A DNA stretch of 64,000 nt from Heyndrickxia sporothermodurans (GCA_018333075.1 BORH01000009.1:62001-126000); one strand, 5' to 3'. Shown: positions 44,404 through 54,462, counted from the stretch's first letter. Program-made: numbers and translations. Notes: generated by a model from the sequence alone, not told the origin.

Positions 44404-45096
44404 TTGTTTAAATTACTGTTAATTGAAGATGACGAAACTCTTTTTAAAGAAATTAAAAAGAGATTAACGGCGTGGTCATATGATGTTTATGGTGTGAGAG
44501 ACTTTAATCAAGTGTTTCAGGAGTTTTCAGCTTTAAAGCCAAATTTAGTCATTATAGACATTCAATTGCCCAAATTTGATGGGTTTCATTGGTGCCGTAT
44601 GATTAGGTCTCATTCAAATGTTCCAATTATTTTCTTATCATCACGTGACCATCCTTCTGATATGGTTATGTCTATGCAGCTCGGTGCGGATGACTTTATC
44701 CAAAAACCATTTCATTTTGAAGTACTTATTGCAAAAATACAGGCTGTCCTTCGCCGTGTATATAATTACAATACAGATCATATTATTACTCTTAAAACTT
44801 GGTGCGGAGCAACAATAGATTATGAGAAAAATATAGTTGAAAATGAAAAAGGTTCTATCGAGCTTACTAAAAATGAGATTGTCATTTTAAAACAATTAAT
44901 TGAAAGAAAAAATAAGATCGTTAGTCGAGAAGAGTTAATTAAAAGGTTATGGGATGATGAACGTTTCGTCAGCGACAACACTTTAACAGTTAATTTAAAT
45001 CGATTACGCAAAAAATTAGAAGAATTAGATTTAGGTCGATTTATTGAAACAAAAGTAGGGCAAGGCTATCTCGCGATAGAAGAGGAATCTATATGA
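44404..45096 (+). CDS. bceR: BceR-type response regulator
   Basis: This 230-residue OmpR-family regulator has receiver motifs EDDET, the phosphoacceptor in VIIDIQLPKFDGFHW (Asp near 52) and the conserved Lys in ADDFIQKPFHF. The C-terminal winged helix contains ELTKNEIVILKQLIERKNKI and DNTLTVNLNRLRKKL. The sequence is very close to B. subtilis BceR. The frame opens upstream at GTG codons, but the family N-terminus begins MFKLLLIEDD, matching the TTG at 44404. Its last codons overlap the bceS start (ATGA). Confidence 0.92.
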   Translation: MFKLLLIEDDETLFKEIKKRLTAWSYDVYGVRDFNQVFQEFSALKPNLVIIDIQLPKFDGFHWCRMIRSHSNVPIIFLSSRDHPSDMVMSMQLGADDFIQKPFHFEVLIAKIQAVLRRVYNYNTDHIITLKTWCGATIDYEKNIVENEKGSIELTKNEIVILKQLIERKNKIVSREELIKRLWDDERFVSDNTLTVNLNRLRKKLEELDLGRFIETKVGQGYLAIEEESI

Positions 45097-46097
45097 TTAA
45101 AAAATTTTTAATCGAAAGAAAAAGTTGGATCTCATTGTTTTTACTGCAGCAATTTTTAATCATCTTAATTGCATTACTTGATCCTACGATTTCTTTTTTG
45201 CCAATCCTCTATATTGTTTACTTATCGATGTTGATTTTTGTGATCTTCTTAATCACTCGCTACATAAAAGAAACAAGATTCTATAAAAGTCTAGAAGAAT
45301 GGGAAAACCATCTCGATTTAGCTAGTATAAACGAACCAGATAGCCCTTTTGAAAAAATCATTATAAAAAGTCTAAATGATCAAACTGAACACTTAAAACA
45401 GGTAGCTTCTGAAAATCGTTTAATGTTAGAAAATGAAAAAGATGAGTTATTATCTTGGATTCATGAAGTAAAGACACCATTAACGGCTATGAATTTGATT
45501 ATTGATCGATTAGATGACAAAGCACAAAAAGCCGATTTAACATATGAATGGATGAGAATTCACTTACTTTTAGATCAACAGCTTCACCATAAACGAATCT
45601 CATTTATTGAAAATGATTTATTTATAGAAATGGTAAACATAAAATCTTTAGTTTTCAAAGAAATCCAAGGTTTACAGTCATGGTGTATTCAAAAAGGAAT
45701 CGGGTTCGACATTCAGCTCAAAGTCGTTGAGGTTCTTAGTGATGCCAAGTGGCTAGCATTTATCATTAGGCAGATCCTTACCAACGCAATTAAGTATAGT
45801 AATGCTTGTGACATCATCATTAAAAGTTATGAACATGATCATCAAGTTAACCTAGAGATTATTGACTTTGGCCGTGGGATTGATTCTAAAGATATTCCTA
45901 GAATCTTTGAAAAAGGATTTACATCAACAACTAAGCATTATGACAATTCTTCAACAGGCATGGGGCTATACTTAACAAAAAAAATAGCCAATTTTTTATT
46001 TATAAAGATACATGTGCAATCAAAGCTTAATGAAGGTACATCTTTTACCTTCACCTTTCCCAAAAGAAATGATTTCGTGAATACTATCGGCATGTGA
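45093..46097 (+). CDS. bceS: BceS-type intramembrane-sensing histidine kinase
   Basis: The 334-residue kinase has two closely spaced membrane helices (about 13-33 and 37-58) with almost no extracellular loop, as in BceS. The H-box is LLSWIHEVKTPLTAM (His near 123). The ATPase domain has the N-box ILTNAIKYSNA, G1 IDFGRGIDSKDIPRIFEKGFT and G2 STGMGLYLTKKIA. BceS-type kinases detect peptide antibiotics only through the BceAB transporter. Confidence 0.93.
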   Translation: MIKKFLIERKSWISLFLLQQFLIILIALLDPTISFLPILYIVYLSMLIFVIFLITRYIKETRFYKSLEEWENHLDLASINEPDSPFEKIIIKSLNDQTEHLKQVASENRLMLENEKDELLSWIHEVKTPLTAMNLIIDRLDDKAQKADLTYEWMRIHLLLDQQLHHKRISFIENDLFIEMVNIKSLVFKEIQGLQSWCIQKGIGFDIQLKVVEVLSDAKWLAFIIRQILTNAIKYSNACDIIIKSYEHDHQVNLEIIDFGRGIDSKDIPRIFEKGFTSTTKHYDNSSTGMGLYLTKKIANFLFIKIHVQSKLNEGTSFTFTFPKRNDFVNTIGM

Positions 46098-46125
46098 CAA
46101 AAATGTCACATGCTTTTCTTTTTTG
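46090..46125 (+). promoter_or_regulatory. BceR binding site overlapping a terminator-like hairpin
   Basis: TGACA-AAAA-TGTCA (46095-46108) fits the TNACA-N4-TGTNA pattern of BceR-type regulators. It is embedded in a perfect nine-base stem GCATGTGAC/GTCACATGC followed by a T-rich run to 46125. It sits at the bceS stop, and a TATAAT at 46163 without a recognisable -35 lies downstream, consistent with an activated bceAB promoter. Confidence 0.7.
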
Positions 46126-46196
46126 TTCGCTTAATCAAAGGAAAAATATCTAGCCTCTTCTATATAATTGAGCTATTAAATAAAGGAGCTATAGAT

Positions 46197-46958
46197 ATGA
46201 ATATTTTAGAAGCGAGGAAAATTTATAAAAGCTATGGGACGAAATTAAGAAAACATGACGTTTTAAGGGGGATTGATATTACCGTAGAAAAAGGAGAATT
46301 CGTTAGTATCATGGGACCATCAGGATCTGGAAAAACAACCCTGCTCAATGTCCTTTCATCAATAGATAAGGTAAGTAACGGAACAATCAAAATTAATGAT
46401 ATTGATATGACATATATGAAGGAAAAACAGTTAGCTGAGTTTCGAAAACAACATTTAGGATTTATCTTTCAGGATTATAACTTATTAGACACATTAACAG
46501 TGAAAGAAAATATCCTTTTACCGTTGTCTATCAAGAAAGTCCCTAAAAAAGAAGCAAATCACATATTTTCCGAGTTAGCTTCAGAGCTAGGAATCTATGA
46601 ATTAAAAGATAAATATCCAAATGAAATTTCGGGTGGACAAAAACAACGGACTTCAGCAGCTAGGGCATTTATTCATGAACCAAGTATTATTTTTGCTGAC
46701 GAACCGACTGGTGCCCTTGACTCTAAATCAGCTTCTGATTTATTAGAGAAGTTAAGTCAATTAAATGAAAAACGACAAGCTACAATTATTATGGTTACAC
46801 ATGATCCAGTAGCTGCAAGCTTTTCTAGCAGAGTGATTAGTATAAAGGATGGTCAAATCTATACACAATTAAATAAAGGTGAACAAAATAGACAAGAATT
46901 TTTTAAGGATATCATGAAAACTCAAGGTGTATTAGGCGGGATTCAATATGAGCATTAA
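46197..46958 (+). CDS. bceA: BceA-type ABC transporter ATPase
   Basis: The 253-residue ATPase has Walker [10 protein letters not shown] near 44, Q-loop [14 protein letters not shown], signature [16 protein letters not shown], Walker [13 protein letters not shown] and H-loop VTHD. It belongs to the peptide-antibiotic resistance (Pep7E) group. The frame opens further upstream, but the ATG at 46197 has AAAGGAG and matches the family start. The stop overlaps the bceB start by 11 bases. Confidence 0.93.
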   Translation: MNILEARKIYKSYGTKLRKHDVLRGIDITVEKGEFVSIMGPSGSGKTTLLNVLSSIDKVSNGTIKINDIDMTYMKEKQLAEFRKQHLGFIFQDYNLLDTLTVKENILLPLSIKKVPKKEANHIFSELASELGIYELKDKYPNEISGGQKQRTSAARAFIHEPSIIFADEPTGALDSKSASDLLEKLSQLNEKRQATIIMVTHDPVAASFSSRVISIKDGQIYTQLNKGEQNRQEFFKDIMKTQGVLGGIQYEH

Positions 46959-48891
46959 TTTTCTGATCTTCCGAAATATGAAGAAAAATATTAAAAATTA
47001 CTATCTCTATGTTTTCGCTTTAATCTTTAGTGTTGCGCTCTTTTTTACGTTTGTCACCTTGAAATATGATCCATCCCTTGATGAAATAGAAGGCACTATG
47101 AAAGGTGCGGCTGCCATTCGTGCAGCATCCATTTTACTTATAGCTATTGTGGCCATCTTTCTTTTATATGCTAATAGCATCTTTATTAAAAGACGAAGTA
47201 AAGAAATTGGATTATTTCAGTTAATAGGATTAACAAAAACGAAAATAGTTTTCATTCTAAGCGCCGAAAACTTTATGCTCTATTTTAGCTCCTTATGGGT
47301 CGGAATATTTGTTGGTTTTTCTTTTTCTAAGTTTTTTATCCTGATTTTATTTAAAACTGTCGGTGTAAAGTCTATTGCAGCTCTACACTTTTCTAATCAA
47401 GCTCTTCTCCAAACACTTATCGTTTTTGGAGCTATCTATCTACTTATCTTGTTTATGAATTATATATTTATCAAAAGACAAAGTATACTCTCTTTGTTTC
47501 GGGTTAAATCGTCTACTGAGGAAAAGGTAAAGAAAATATCTCTTTTACAAATGATTATCGGTATCCTTGGAATCATTCTTATCCTATTCGGATACTATGT
47601 TTCCTCTATATTATTTAGTGGAACTTTTCCATCAATGATTAAGCTATTCCTCGCTATGACGTTAATTTTAGGAACCGTAATTGTTGGAACGTATCTTTTC
47701 TATAAAGGATCAGTCAGTTTTCTATCAAACATTATCAGAAAAAGGAAAGACGGTTATTTGAACATACGTGAGGTTTTATCTCTTTCCACGATTATGTTTC
47801 GCATGCAATCCAACGCGTTATTACTAACCATTATTACAACCGTTTCAGCACTTGCCATTGGTTTATTATCCTTAAGCTACATTTCATATTACTCTGCTGA
47901 AAAGTCTGCTTCTCAAAACGTAGCTTCTGACTTTGCACTAACAAATAAAAAAGATGCAGAGAAATTTGAAGGTGCATTATATGAGCATGATATTAAATAT
48001 GATAAAAAGATTGTTGAAGTCATTCAGACGAAGGTCAATATAAAACAAATAGCAAACAAAGACTTGAGTGATTTTACAAAAGAAACAGATTGGATCACCC
48101 TTCCTGTTGTAAGTGATGAATCTGTTGAAGGAATTGACTTGCCTTCTAATCAAACCATTTTCACAGGTTATAATGATTTTCAACGGAAATTTATGAGTCT
48201 AAAACATTCAGGGAATATTCAAATGGAAGGAAAACATAAAAACATCTCCTTAACCTATTCTGGTTTAAGGAAGGATTACATTATTTCCTACCATTTCACC
48301 GACTTGGGACTGCCCGTAGCCATTGTGGATAAAACCGTGTTTGAACGCTTGAAAAAGGATATCGATCCAATTATCCAAAAAAAATCATCCGTCTATTTCG
48401 GAATAAATATAGTAAATCAGGAACAGCTAAAAGAGGCAAATGGTCTATTTAACAAAGCTAATTATCCTATTAGTCAGGCCGCTTCACGTGTTGATATGAC
48501 CGACAATCAGAAGAAAAATATGGGCCTAGTTTTGTTTATTGTTAGCTTCTTAGGTCTAACCTTTCTTATCACTTCAGGATGCATCCTTTATTTTAAACAA
48601 ATGGACGAGAGTGAGGATGAAAAAGCTAATTTCACCATCTTAAGGAAGCTTGGTTTCACACGGAGGGACTTGATTCAAGGCATTCAATTGAAACAAATCT
48701 ATAACTTCGGTATTCCATTACTTATTGGGCTCTTCCATAGTTACTTTGCCGTCCAATCAGGCTGGTTTTTATTTGGAACAGAGATTTGGACACCAATGAT
48801 TATTGTTATGATCATATATACAGCCCTCTATTCTATTTTTGGAATCCTCTCAGTCTTTTTTTACAAAAAGGTTATTCAATCAGCATTATAA
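46948..48891 (+). CDS. bceB: BceB-type permease
   Basis: The 647-residue protein has ten membrane helices with the FtsX-like arrangement. A large extracellular domain of about 200 residues (about 315-515) lies between helices 7 and 8, the feature that recognises bacitracin-like or lantibiotic targets in BceB. The N-terminal [20 protein letters not shown] and [22 protein letters not shown] are conserved. With BceA it removes target peptides from lipid-II-cycle intermediates and signals to BceS. The specificity (bacitracin, mersacidin, nisin or other) cannot be told. Confidence 0.93.
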   Translation: MSINFLIFRNMKKNIKNYYLYVFALIFSVALFFTFVTLKYDPSLDEIEGTMKGAAAIRAASILLIAIVAIFLLYANSIFIKRRSKEIGLFQLIGLTKTKIVFILSAENFMLYFSSLWVGIFVGFSFSKFFILILFKTVGVKSIAALHFSNQALLQTLIVFGAIYLLILFMNYIFIKRQSILSLFRVKSSTEEKVKKISLLQMIIGILGIILILFGYYVSSILFSGTFPSMIKLFLAMTLILGTVIVGTYLFYKGSVSFLSNIIRKRKDGYLNIREVLSLSTIMFRMQSNALLLTIITTVSALAIGLLSLSYISYYSAEKSASQNVASDFALTNKKDAEKFEGALYEHDIKYDKKIVEVIQTKVNIKQIANKDLSDFTKETDWITLPVVSDESVEGIDLPSNQTIFTGYNDFQRKFMSLKHSGNIQMEGKHKNISLTYSGLRKDYIISYHFTDLGLPVAIVDKTVFERLKKDIDPIIQKKSSVYFGINIVNQEQLKEANGLFNKANYPISQAASRVDMTDNQKKNMGLVLFIVSFLGLTFLITSGCILYFKQMDESEDEKANFTILRKLGFTRRDLIQGIQLKQIYNFGIPLLIGLFHSYFAVQSGWFLFGTEIWTPMIIVMIIYTALYSIFGILSVFFYKKVIQSAL

Positions 48892-48896
48892 AATAG

Positions 48897-48930
48897 CCAA
48901 AAAGCTCTATTATTATCTAGAGCTTTTTGG
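48897..48930. terminator. bidirectional terminator
   Basis: CCAAAAAGCTCTA pairs perfectly with TAGAGCTTTTTGG between bceB and the convergent VanZ-RDD gene. Confidence 0.92.
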
Positions 48931-48963
48931 TAATTGTAAATATAATGGTTTGAGTTAAATCAT

Positions 48964-50100
48964 TTAATTATCATCATTGTTTCTTATGGCTTGTATTTGA
49001 CCGAATCGGTTAAAATAAGGGACCTTGTCCTTCTTAATCCATCTAATTACTATATGGAAGAAAATAATAACCCATAATACACCTGAAAGGAAAACTACCC
49101 CAATTACAAAAAGATTGACAAGAAGATCATTCCCCATATATTTTGAAAATATTCTTGGCAAAGCTGAACCTAATAATGGCATATAAACAATAATGTAACG
49201 ACGAATGAAGCTTCCCCACCAATTTCCTTTAACCGGCAACAATTTCATGCGAACAACTTTTGAACCAATTGTGGTTCCTTTCCAAGAAACAGGGATAATG
49301 ACCATAAGAATAAAGAAAACTATTGCAAATAAAACCTCTTCAATAATTACTCCCGGTCTCTTAAACAATCCGAAAATAAAATTTGTAATTGCTCTTGCAA
49401 ATATAATATTTAAAATCACTTCAAACAATTGAGCACCGAAAGTGGCGATCTTTTGTTTATTAAAGAAATGATTTTGCTCCTCAAGAGTTTTCCTGGACGG
49501 AATCAGCGCTAAAAACATAGGTGCGAATAAGAATCCAAGTACCGTTCCAAAAGTGTTAGTTATTAAATCATCTACATCAAAAATGCGATAAGGGCATTTA
49601 AATAATCCAAAAATAGCCGTTCTTTGAGTAAACTCAAAGAACAATGAAACACAAAATCCAATTAGAGCAGCAAATATCCATCCCATCTTCTTCTTAAAAA
49701 AGTACCTCAAATAAACGCCTAAAGGGAATAAAAGCAAAATATTAAAAAACATTTGATAGAACGCCCGTGCAGTTAATAAATCTATATAGCTTGATGGCAC
49801 AGCCCAATTTACACTCGTTTCACGCTTAATATCTCGAAGAAATTGAAAAGGACGAAGTTGAGTGAAAGTTGCACCCGGTTCAATGGCAACACAATTATTA
49901 CGGACACTAGGTATTGGAAAAACAACCAAAAAGCAGGCACTTAATCCATATAGGATAAAGCTTAAAATGAGGAATGTTTTCCAAAAACTAAAATATCCAT
50001 ACTTTCGATATTGATAAATCGTCCATGGGAGCGTTAAAAGAAACGCTATAAAAAAACAAATAATAACTGCGATTAAAATTGGCATTACATATGCTTGCAT
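48964..50100 (-). CDS. VanZ-like and RDD-like membrane protein
   Basis: The 378-residue protein has an N-terminal VanZ-like region (about 1-185, five helices, with FNILLLFPLGVYLRYFF and CVSLFFEFTQ plus DVDDLITNTFGTVLGF). It then has an RDD-family region (about 210-360, with RAITNFIFGLF, GTTIGSKVVRMKL and FIRRYIIVYMPLLG). VanZ homologues give low-level teicoplanin or lipoglycopeptide resistance in some species. RDD proteins are probable transporters. The ATG at 50100 follows GGAAGGAGAG. It faces bceB and is transcribed alone. Confidence 0.85.
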   Translation of the reverse strand: MQAYVMPILIAVIICFFIAFLLTLPWTIYQYRKYGYFSFWKTFLILSFILYGLSACFLVVFPIPSVRNNCVAIEPGATFTQLRPFQFLRDIKRETSVNWAVPSSYIDLLTARAFYQMFFNILLLFPLGVYLRYFFKKKMGWIFAALIGFCVSLFFEFTQRTAIFGLFKCPYRIFDVDDLITNTFGTVLGFLFAPMFLALIPSRKTLEEQNHFFNKQKIATFGAQLFEVILNIIFARAITNFIFGLFKRPGVIIEEVLFAIVFFILMVIIPVSWKGTTIGSKVVRMKLLPVKGNWWGSFIRRYIIVYMPLLGSALPRIFSKYMGNDLLVNLFVIGVVFLSGVLWVIIFFHIVIRWIKKDKVPYFNRFGQIQAIRNNDDN

Positions 50101-50209
50101 TTTACTCTCCTTCCAAAAAACCATTAAAAAATCAAAGAAAAAAGAGCATTTAAGTATGCTCCACTTTGTAAACCATCATAATTGAATCTAACATTTTTAT
50201 CAATTTTTA

Positions 50210-51250
50210 CTATTTTTTTGTTTCTTTTCGAACTACAGGTGCTACCTCAGTTGCTAATCGCTCAATGTTATCCGCCACTTTTTTAAATGGCATTCCACCT
50301 ATGTCCATTTGAGCAATAAAGCGTTGATGACCAAATAACTCATATTGCTGCAAGATGTTTTCGATGATTTGCTGCGAACTTCCTACAAATAGAGCTTTTT
50401 CAGCAATATCTTCTTTACCTATTTTATCGAAAGGATTGTACCCCCAATAACTTAAATGATAAGGAACAAACTCTTCCCTTGCTTGCTGAGTTGTTTCAGA
50501 TAAATAGACATGCCCTGTTACTCCAACCTTTAAATCTTCTTGTGAGTGACCAGCTTGAATAGCTGATTGCCTATATATATCAATAAACGGCTTAAATTGC
50601 TTTGTATTCCCATCAAGTATCACAAGCACTAAACCAGTGCCTAATCTACCTGCTCGTGCGGCACTTTCTGAACTTCCTCCTACTCCAATCCATAGTGGAA
50701 TATTTTTTTGGATAGGTCTCGGTGATATTTCGGCATCAAATAATTCAGAACGAAAACGACCCTTCCAAGAAATTTTTTCTTGAACATTGAGCTTCCTAAA
50801 CAACTCAATATTCTCTTCAAACAATTCATCATAGTGAGCTAAATCGTATCCAAACAAAGGAAAAGACTCTATAAATGCTCCTCTCCCTGCAATGATTTCT
50901 GCACGTCCATTTGATAAAAGATCAAGTGTTGCAAAATCTTCAAATAGACGAACAGGGTCAACAGTGTTTAGTACCGTCGTAGCACTGGTTAATTTAATTC
51001 GTTTTGTCACCTGTGCAATAGCAGATAAAACAATAGGTGGTGCTGATATTGCATAGTCTAATCGATGATGCTCTCCAACACCAAAAATATCCAAACCTGC
51101 TTCATCAGCAAGCTTTGCTGCTTCAACAATTTCTTGTAAACGCTGCTTCGAACTGATGGTAATCCCAGTATGTGGATTGGGACGTAAATCTGCTAATGAA
51201 TAGATCCCAATTTCCATACTAGAATGTTCGATTGAGGAATCTCCCTTCAT
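50210..51250 (-). CDS. luciferase-like (LLM) flavin-dependent oxidoreductase
   Basis: The 346-residue TIM-barrel protein has the LLM N-terminus MEIGIYSLADLRPNPHTG, GLDIFGVGEHHRLDY, and LTSATTVLNTVDPVRLFEDFATLDLLSNGRAEIIAGRGAF, quoted in parts. GVGGSSESAARAGRLGTGLV lies near residue 190. It resembles the Atu2307/SP_0267 group. The family uses reduced FMN, or in some organisms F420, to oxidise or reduce varied substrates. The start ATG follows GGAGGAGAG. A CofE-like gene lies 1.3 kb away, with a LysR gene between. Confidence 0.85.
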   Translation of the reverse strand: MKGDSSIEHSSMEIGIYSLADLRPNPHTGITISSKQRLQEIVEAAKLADEAGLDIFGVGEHHRLDYAISAPPIVLSAIAQVTKRIKLTSATTVLNTVDPVRLFEDFATLDLLSNGRAEIIAGRGAFIESFPLFGYDLAHYDELFEENIELFRKLNVQEKISWKGRFRSELFDAEISPRPIQKNIPLWIGVGGSSESAARAGRLGTGLVLVILDGNTKQFKPFIDIYRQSAIQAGHSQEDLKVGVTGHVYLSETTQQAREEFVPYHLSYWGYNPFDKIGKEDIAEKALFVGSSQQIIENILQQYELFGHQRFIAQMDIGGMPFKKVADNIERLATEVAPVVRKETKK

Positions 51251-51514
51251 CTGATTCTCTCCTCCAAAAATTTTTTCATCATTTTATAGGAGTGATTTTA
51301 TGATGAATCACCCATTTCACAAAATATTTGTGGACATATATGAATTACATTTATTCATCGGGGTCGTTATAACTTCCAGTTAATAACGATCCACTAATAT
51401 CATATTCTGTGTCTCTAGATGGGTGCTGATAAAACAATGTCAGAGTTGATAGACAGATAGATGCTTTATCTACTTCTAGATATGAAGAACCTCGATATAT
51501 GCTAATATTATGAT

Positions 51515-52405
51515 TTACACTTGTTTACTTTCTAGTATCTCTACAAACTTAGTTGAAGCTGGTGATAGAGGGACACTTTTTAAATAACATACTCCTATTG
51601 CTCTCTTGGGAATTTCCTCTATTAGTTGTACTTTATGTAATAATCCTTTGTTCAAATAATCCTGTGAAAATTCCTTCGTTACACATGCAATCCCTAAATT
51701 TATTTTTGCAAACTCTAATAATAAATCATGAGATCCTAACTCAAATTCTGAAGAAAGCTTTATTCCCTTCGATAATAAGTGATCCTCCACATACTGTCTT
51801 GAGATGGATTTCGGTTCAAGTAGGATTAATGGCAACTTTATTAGTTCATCATAGCTTAATGGCTGTGATATTTGCTTCATGTAGCTCTTCCCGCAAACAA
51901 AAATATCGTGGATATCAATAAGGGGCCTTATTTCTAATGCTGGATCTTTTAGTGGAAGATTACATATTGCGAGATCAACCTCGCCTGATTTTAATATTGA
52001 ACAAATTTCTAATGTTGTCCCATTCACCATTCTAAACTTAATATTTGGATATTGGTTATGAAACGCTTCTAAATATGGGAGTAAAAAAAATCTAGCAATT
52101 GTATCTCCTACACCAATTTTTAATTCTCCAGTCGTTAAATCCTTAAATTCTAAAATTTTCTCTTCTCCTACATGGATTAAATTAATTGCAGAATTAACAT
52201 ACTCAAATAGAAGACTCCCTTCATTTGTTAAAGAAACCCCTTTAGGGGTCCGATTAAAAAGACGTGTATCTAATTCTCTTTCTAATTGCATGATCGCTTG
52301 ACTAACAGCTGGCTGTGTCATATAAAGATCTTTTGCTGCCTTAGAAAAGCTTTGCTTTTTTCCCACTTTACAAAATATCTTGTATAAATCAAGTTTACTT
52401 ATCAT
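51515..52405 (-). CDS. LysR-family transcriptional regulator
   Basis: The 296-residue protein has the LysR helix-turn-helix (residues 1-60, KKQSFSKAAKDLYMTQPAVSQAIMQLE) and an effector-binding domain with LKIGVGDTIARFFLLPYLEAF. The upstream in-frame ATGs lack sites; the ATG at 52405 has AAGGAG. The gene diverges from the CofE-like gene across about 110 bases, the usual LysR arrangement, so that gene is its likely target. The effector is unknown. Confidence 0.9.
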   Translation of the reverse strand: MISKLDLYKIFCKVGKKQSFSKAAKDLYMTQPAVSQAIMQLERELDTRLFNRTPKGVSLTNEGSLLFEYVNSAINLIHVGEEKILEFKDLTTGELKIGVGDTIARFFLLPYLEAFHNQYPNIKFRMVNGTTLEICSILKSGEVDLAICNLPLKDPALEIRPLIDIHDIFVCGKSYMKQISQPLSYDELIKLPLILLEPKSISRQYVEDHLLSKGIKLSSEFELGSHDLLLEFAKINLGIACVTKEFSQDYLNKGLLHKVQLIEEIPKRAIGVCYLKSVPLSPASTKFVEILESKQV

Positions 52406-52515
52406 ATAACTACTCCTTATACCCATCATTACATCTATTAATTTCACTTATATCATTATTCAAGTGTATAGTACAAGTAGGTACTTATTCTAAATAATGA
52501 TTAGGGGCGATTATT

Positions 52516-53706
52516 TTGGAAAGAGTAGTTGGAACAGTTGTTAGAGGACTTCGTTGTCCGATTATCAACCAAGGTGACAATATTGAGGAAATTGTTGTAA
52601 ATAGTGTTTTAAAAGCATCTGAAGTTGAGGGTTTTAAAATTAATGATCGAGACATCGTTACTGTAACTGAATCGATCGTTGCCCGTGCTCAAGGAAATTA
52701 TGCGACAATCGACCAGATCGCCAAAGATGTTCATGCAAAATTTGGGGATGATACCATTGGTGTGATCTTTCCTATTTTAAGCCGCAACCGTTTTGCTATT
52801 TGTCTTCGCGGAATTGCAAAGGGAGCAAAAAAAATAATTCTAATGCTCAGCTATCCATCTGATGAAGTGGGAAACCACTTAGTAGACTTAGACATGCTTG
52901 ATGAAAAAGGTGTCAACCCTTGGACAGACGTATTAACAGAAAACCAATTCAGAGATCTTTTCGGACATAACAAACATACCTTTACTGGTGTTGATTATAT
53001 TGATTATTATAAATCATTAGTTGAAGAATACGGAGTAGAATGTGAAGTCATCTTCTCTAATAATCCGAAAACTATTTTGGAATATACAAAAAATGTTCTT
53101 ACTTGTGATATCCATACAAGATTCAGAACAAAAAAAATACTTAAATCTAATGGTGGAGAAAAAGTATACAGTCTCGATAATATTTTATCAGAATCAATAG
53201 ATGGCAGTGGCTGCAACGAGTCGTACGGTCTGCTTGGATCTAATAAGTCAACTGAGCATAGCGTAAAACTTTTCCCACGCAATTGCCAGCCTATTGTTGA
53301 TAACATCCAACAAATGCTTAAAGAAAAGACCGGAAAAAATGTTGAAGTAATGATTTATGGCGATGGAGCCTTTAAGGATCCAATCGGTAAAATATGGGAA
53401 TTAGCTGATCCGGTTGTATCACCAGCTTATACATCAGGACTTGACGGTACTCCAAATGAAGTCAAGCTTAAATATCTTGCTGATAACAACTTTGCTCATT
53501 TAAAAGGAGAAGAGCTGAAGCAAGCGATATCTCAGTACATTAACAACAAAGAATCCGATTTGACTGGTGCCATGGAGGCTCAAGGCACTACACCGAGAAA
53601 ACTCACTGACCTCATCGGATCATTATCCGATTTAACTTCAGGAAGCGGTGATAAAGGAACACCGATTATCTTTATTCAAGGATATTTTGACAACTATACA
53701 AAATAA
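52516..53706 (+). CDS. coenzyme F420-0:L-glutamate ligase-like protein (CofE-like)
   Basis: The 396-residue protein has an F420_ligase-type N-terminal half. PIINQGDNIEEIVVNSVLKA is followed by INDRDIVTVTESIVARAQGN, which matches the CofE pattern of GDD-like and 'GDV-x-VTxxIVSxAEG' segments. The C-terminal 180 residues (MIYGDGAFKDPIGKIWELADP, then SGLDGTPNEVKLKYLAD) are less familiar and make it longer than archaeal CofE. True CofE adds glutamate to F420-0. Most Bacillaceae are not known to make F420, so another acceptor may be used. The start is TTG. A divergent LysR gene probably regulates it. Confidence 0.75.
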   Translation: MERVVGTVVRGLRCPIINQGDNIEEIVVNSVLKASEVEGFKINDRDIVTVTESIVARAQGNYATIDQIAKDVHAKFGDDTIGVIFPILSRNRFAICLRGIAKGAKKIILMLSYPSDEVGNHLVDLDMLDEKGVNPWTDVLTENQFRDLFGHNKHTFTGVDYIDYYKSLVEEYGVECEVIFSNNPKTILEYTKNVLTCDIHTRFRTKKILKSNGGEKVYSLDNILSESIDGSGCNESYGLLGSNKSTEHSVKLFPRNCQPIVDNIQQMLKEKTGKNVEVMIYGDGAFKDPIGKIWELADPVVSPAYTSGLDGTPNEVKLKYLADNNFAHLKGEELKQAISQYINNKESDLTGAMEAQGTTPRKLTDLIGSLSDLTSGSGDKGTPIIFIQGYFDNYTK

Positions 53707-53714
53707 ACGTTTTC

Positions 53715-53750
53715 AATAATGGGCTGCCTTAAAACAGCCCATTATTATTT
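53715..53750 (+). terminator. terminator of the CofE-like gene
   Basis: AATAATGGGCTG pairs with CAGCCCATTATT, followed by ATTTT, starting nine bases after the stop. Confidence 0.9.
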
Positions 53751-53803
53751 TAATGAATGGTTTAAACCACTAGTCTAAAACAGTTATTTTTTATAATCTA
53801 GCA

Positions 53804-53834
53804 AACAAAAATGGATAGCCTTTTCGACTATCCA
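53804..53834 (-). terminator. terminator of the TetR gene
   Basis: TGGATAG pairs with CTATCCA with a nine-base loop; on the minus strand a TTTTTG run follows. Confidence 0.75.
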
Positions 53835-53862
53835 CCAGAACCCTCACCACTTAATTGTTTTT

Positions 53863-54462
53863 TTATAGTGAAAGGCCCTTTTCTAAAATTGTAAGCGATT
53901 CATTAATTGCATCTAGAAAATCTATATCTTGATTTTGGGCATAATAAGATAGCATAGCAGCTACTGCACCAACAAATGCTCCAGAAAAAGTGAGGACAAA
54001 TAAATCATTTCGTGCACGGCCGACACGTTCAGCTACTAATTCAGTAATCATGCTAGCATTATTCATAACCTGATTAAGTGCGACTGCACGAAGTTCAGGA
54101 ATCGACATACTAAACTCAATACGCTCCCGAATCAAATCTTTCTCCTCATCGGGAATATTAACAAAAACCTCTGACACTGCCTCTCTAAGTGCTTGGATTG
54201 GACTAAGTTCAATAGGCTGTCGTTTATAGGCTTCTATAATAATAGGATCATAACCATCCTCAAAAACTACTGATTCCTTCGTTGGAAAGTACCTAAAAAA
54301 AGTACTTGGAGATACTTCAGAAATTTCTGCAATTTGTTCTACTGTTGTTGCTGCATAGCCCTGCTCACGAAATAACCGTAATGCGTTTTGTTGAATAGTA
54401 GCTCGGGTCTTCATCTTTTTACGTTCCCGAAGGCTTATTTTTGGTTCATCTTGTGAAGCCAA
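53863..54462 (-). CDS. TetR-family regulator
   Basis: The 199-residue protein has an N-terminal helix-turn-helix (about 12-58: TRATIQQNALRLFREQGYAATTVEQIAEISEVSPSTFFRYFPTKE, quoted in parts) and an all-helical ligand domain (TetR_C, RERIEFSMSIPELRAVALN). It lies 97 bases downstream of the DHA2 transporter gene on the same strand and probably represses it. The upstream gap has AT-rich sequence that could carry its own promoter. Confidence 0.88.
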   Translation of the reverse strand: MASQDEPKISLRERKKMKTRATIQQNALRLFREQGYAATTVEQIAEISEVSPSTFFRYFPTKESVVFEDGYDPIIIEAYKRQPIELSPIQALREAVSEVFVNIPDEEKDLIRERIEFSMSIPELRAVALNQVMNNASMITELVAERVGRARNDLFVLTFSGAFVGAVAAMLSYYAQNQDIDFLDAINESLTILEKGLSL

